From: Thaumasiovibrio sp047250365 | GTDB lineage: Bacteria > Pseudomonadota > Gammaproteobacteria > Enterobacterales > Vibrionaceae | Assembly: GCF_047250365.1 (NCBI RefSeq) | Contig: NZ_JBLBVL010000001.1 | Coordinates: forward strand, 1 to 64,000 | Length of the DNA stretch: 64,000 nt | Direction: 5' to 3' | In this document: positions 61,556-64,000 of the stretch, piece after piece | How positions within the stretch are numbered: the first letter of the stretch is position 1 | How the letters are laid out: the number at the start of each line of letters is the position of its first letter | The notes under the pieces: model-generated | What the model was told of the DNA's origin: nothing | The model's database searches: none | Seen by the model: the letters and a program-made list of their open reading frames with translations, nothing else | Made by a program: the position numbers and the translations under genes

Positions 61556-63292
61556 TCAACGTAATGTCCTCTGGTGCGCTTCAACCATTCGCGTCATTTT
61601 CGCGTTCGCTCGACGTTGTGCGGCAAAGAAATCTTCTCCTTCATTCATCTCGATGACAACTTCATAATAACACTTCACTTTGGGCTCAGTGCCTGACGGG
61701 CGCACAATCACACGCGAGCCATCATCTAAGTCATAAATGAGAATATCACTTAACGGGTACTCCACCGGATTTTGCGTGCCATCGGTATGGGTACTCAAAC
61801 CTGTAGCAAAATCATGACAACATCGAATGGGTATGCCAGCAATATCGGTTGGTGGTTGGGCGCGGAGCTTGTCGCCAATCAACGGCTGCCCGGCTTGGGT
61901 GGCAATGCTGTGCTGCGCATTGCAATAGAAACCATGTTGACGATATATCTCGGCTAACTTATCCCAAACCGTTATGCCTTGCTGAGCCAATATTTCCGTC
62001 ATCTGTGCAAATATCAGCAGTGCTGACAATCCATCTTTATCCCAAACGGTGCTCCCAACACAGTAACCAATCGCCTCTTCGTAGGCCATTAGAAACGGAT
62101 GGTTCGCTGACTGCTTATCTATTGCAACATTAGATAACCACTTAAACCCTGTTAGCGTTTGAAAATAGACCCCGCCATGCTGTGTGGCGATCTGCTGTAA
62201 CAGTTTTGACGAAACGATGGTATTACCGACCATCCCATTAGGATATTGGCTCAATAGGTAGTCGGCCAACAAACAACCAAACTGATCACCGCTTAAACGT
62301 TGATAATTTCCCTGAGGAGTTTTAACGCTAACAGCAATACGATCGGCATCAGGATCGTTAGCAAAGGCTAAATCGGCGCCACAACATTCGGCTTCCTCTT
62401 CAACCAAGTCCATGGCTCCGGGCTCTTCTGGGTTAGGAAAGTTAACCGTTGGAAATGTGCCATCAGGCTCTCGCTGTGACGCCACACTATAAACTGAATG
62501 AAATCCCGCCTCTTTTAACAGGCTTTCAGCCATTTCTGCACCAACACCATGCATCGCAGTATACGCAATAGTTAGATGACTTGGTGTAATGGAAGCACTA
62601 TACGGATGACAGAGAATCGCAGCTTTATATTGTTGATAATAGACATCGCCCACCCAATGCAACAGGCCTTGCTTTTCTCCTTCTGGCAACGGCATCTGCC
62701 TCACTGGTTGTTGTGCAGCCTCCTCTATTTTCGCTGCAATTCCCGCATCGTGCGGGGGGATGATCTGCGCACCATTATGCCAATAGACTTTAAATCCATT
62801 ATATTGCGGCGGATTATGACTCGCTGTTACCACAATGCCTGCAGCGGCATTCCGCCTGGTAATGCCAAAGGCAACAATGGGCGTCGCGGCAACCTGCTCG
62901 GTCAGATAAACGTTAAACCCTTGTGCCATCAATGCCTCAGCGGCATCTCTAGCAAACTGCTTTGAATCGACTCTGCCATCATAACCAATAATCACACCAC
63001 GCTGTTTGGCATCAGGTACGTGTTGTTGCAAGTAATGGCCAAGCCCTGTCGCCGTTTCAATGATCACTAGCCGGTTCATTCGGTTAGGGCCTGCACCTAC
63101 TACCCCTCGCAAACCCGCGGTTCCAAATGCCAAACGAGAAGAAAAGCGCAAAATCAGTTCATCTGTGGCTTTTCTATCGATAAGTTCACTCAGTTCAGCT
63201 TGTGATACATCATCAATATCACGCGCAAGCCATGCTTTTGCTTGCTCATATATCTGCTTCACTTGTGCTGAATCCATAGATACTGGGTTCAT
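61556..63292 (-). CDS. Alpha-D-phosphohexomutase (phosphoglucomutase/phosphomannomutase)
   Basis: 578 residues. The phospho-Ser loop is TASHNPPQYNG (Ser158), the metal loop is DPDADR (residues 313-318), the sugar-ring loop GYEEAIGYCVG-like (MAYEEAIGYCVG) and the phosphate-binding RPSGTEPKVKCYYEV are all intact. The long form (about 570-580) is typical of PGM2-like enzymes that interconvert hexose or pentose 1- and 6-phosphates. Good ribosome-binding site AGGAG. Downstream of glpD on the same strand but with 140 bp between them. Confidence 0.93.
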   Translation of the reverse strand: MNPVSMDSAQVKQIYEQAKAWLARDIDDVSQAELSELIDRKATDELILRFSSRLAFGTAGLRGVVGAGPNRMNRLVIIETATGLGHYLQQHVPDAKQRGVIIGYDGRVDSKQFARDAAEALMAQGFNVYLTEQVAATPIVAFGITRRNAAAGIVVTASHNPPQYNGFKVYWHNGAQIIPPHDAGIAAKIEEAAQQPVRQMPLPEGEKQGLLHWVGDVYYQQYKAAILCHPYSASITPSHLTIAYTAMHGVGAEMAESLLKEAGFHSVYSVASQREPDGTFPTVNFPNPEEPGAMDLVEEEAECCGADLAFANDPDADRIAVSVKTPQGNYQRLSGDQFGCLLADYLLSQYPNGMVGNTIVSSKLLQQIATQHGGVYFQTLTGFKWLSNVAIDKQSANHPFLMAYEEAIGYCVGSTVWDKDGLSALLIFAQMTEILAQQGITVWDKLAEIYRQHGFYCNAQHSIATQAGQPLIGDKLRAQPPTDIAGIPIRCCHDFATGLSTHTDGTQNPVEYPLSDILIYDLDDGSRVIVRPSGTEPKVKCYYEVVIEMNEGEDFFAAQRRANAKMTRMVEAHQRTLR

Positions 63293-63434
63293 CCTCTATC
63301 TCCTCTCACTGGCGCAATATCGAGTTATTATCCTTTCTTTTAGTATGGCCAAAAAAGCACCGAAATGGACGTAAAGAACCACATCCCTGATTATTCATCG
63401 GTATGTGGCTCACAAAAAGTTCGTCAGGCGATAA

Positions 63435-64000
63435 TTATTGGGAGATGGCGGTCTTATTACTCACCGAGTTATCGCGTTCTTCCTCTAAACGGGCAAAATG
63501 AAGAGTGACCGCGTCACGTTGCGCTTCATTTAAGATCACACCAAGCTTGGTTCTCCGCCACAACACATCATTCGCGGTAATAGCATATTCATGGTTTATC
63601 AGATATTCCATCTCTTTACTAAACACCTCTGGCGCAATCTCTTCTCCCATATCGGTTTTATTTTTTACCTCAGCAAGAAGCGTGTGAACATTTGAACCAT
63701 ACTGGCGCAATAAGCGTCGGCGCAATGCCACTGACATCCAGGGCTGCATGCGAGAAAGTCGCGTATCCCATTGTGAGAATTCAAACCCTTCTCCACCGGG
63801 CAAACATGCACCCGCTGTCCAAGCACTGCCCATCTCAGGGAAATACGGCTTAAGTTGCTGCATTGCTGTCTCGGCGAGTTTACGGTATGTCGTTAACTTT
63901 CCACCAAAAATAGACAGTAACGGCCCTTGTTCATCGTGTTGTTCCAAATTCAGTGTATAGTCTCGGGTTACGGCCTGCGGTGAGTCCGATTCGTCATCAC
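63435..64000 (-). CDS. glpD: Aerobic glycerol-3-phosphate dehydrogenase, C-terminal part
   Basis: The last ~187 residues of GlpD; the rest lies beyond the window end. The sequence DDESDSPQAVTRDYTLNL...LLSIFGGKLTTYRKLAE follows E. coli GlpD closely, including the FAD-contacting FGGKLTTYR. The C-terminal cap (YGSNVHTLLAEV, NHEYAITANDVLWRRTKLG) is complete. This membrane-associated flavoenzyme oxidises sn-glycerol-3-phosphate and feeds electrons to quinone. No glp operator is visible because the promoter lies outside. Confidence 0.95.
   Translation of the reverse strand, partial: DDESDSPQAVTRDYTLNLEQHDEQGPLLSIFGGKLTTYRKLAETAMQQLKPYFPEMGSAWTAGACLPGGEGFEFSQWDTRLSRMQPWMSVALRRRLLRQYGSNVHTLLAEVKNKTDMGEEIAPEVFSKEMEYLINHEYAITANDVLWRRTKLGVILNEAQRDAVTLHFARLEEERDNSVSNKTAISQ

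Noticed and set aside
61206..61667. 153-codon plus-strand frame
   Set aside because: Antisense to the Gre-like and phosphomutase genes, both with clear family motifs; composition unlike a real protein.
1..64000. Prophage, insertion sequence, integron or defence island
   Set aside because: No transposase, integrase, phage structural or defence genes and no terminal repeats with target duplications were noticed; apart from the argP/argO scar and the degenerate repeats the window looks like ordinary chromosome.

Overview
The window looks like chromosomal DNA of a marine gammaproteobacterium of the family Vibrionaceae (Vibrio, Photobacterium, Grimontia, Enterovibrio or similar). The reasons are the gene content recognised from memory (NagK, SelO, YajQ, a VF530-type protein, a DUF3802-type protein, a DUF2760/Hsp70 pair, a long FabH paralogue, AroH-type DAHP synthase, GlpD), moderate base composition, dense coding and many c-di-GMP and chemotaxis genes. 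No prophage, insertion sequence, integron cassette array or CRISPR array was seen. Genus cannot be fixed by reading alone.

Layout. 1-4.7 kb: two small conserved genes, a MATE exporter with an FMN reductase, two small unknown genes, and a deletion scar holding the 3' ends of argP and argO back to back. 4.7-19.9 kb: the RNA helicase hrpA, a second MATE exporter with a divergent AraC regulator, a TerB-like protein, a 50-residue membrane protein, an HrpB-like helicase, NAD-malic enzyme maeA, sanA, a DUF6544-like membrane-anchored protein and an AraC/GyrI-type regulator. 19.9-28.1 kb: the most distinctive region, a minus-strand operon of eight clear genes plus one doubtful small ORF. It encodes an ornithine-cyclodeaminase-like protein, RidA, a three-part flavin/[2Fe-2S] amino-acid or opine dehydrogenase, an APC permease, a P-II signal protein and an unknown protein. 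A divergent AraC-type activator gene is preceded by a good sigma-54 promoter match. The likely logic is uptake and oxidative deamination of a nitrogen compound, imine clean-up by RidA, and nitrogen-status control through P-II.

28.3-40.6 kb: fabH paralogue, diguanylate cyclase, nagK, glsB, tapT, a chemoreceptor, a DUF3802 protein, a response-regulator/PAS-GGDEF pair, selO, and a stand-alone PEP-synthase-like domain that has lost its active-site signature. 40.9-46.2 kb: DUF2760 protein followed by two Hsp70-family proteins. 46.6-50.2 kb: alanine/glycine:cation symporter, aroH, yajQ and tRNA-Pro(GGG). 50.4-64.0 kb: LapD-like c-di-GMP receptor, DUF2301 membrane protein, nitroreductase, YibE/F protein, periplasmic nucleotidase with a PurR-box-like site, a His/Lys-rich exported protein, a third MATE exporter, small proteins, a phosphohexomutase, and the C-terminal part of glpD cut by the window end.

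Family names rest on motif reading and recall; no database search was run. Start codons were chosen from visible ribosome-binding sites and the remembered family N-termini.
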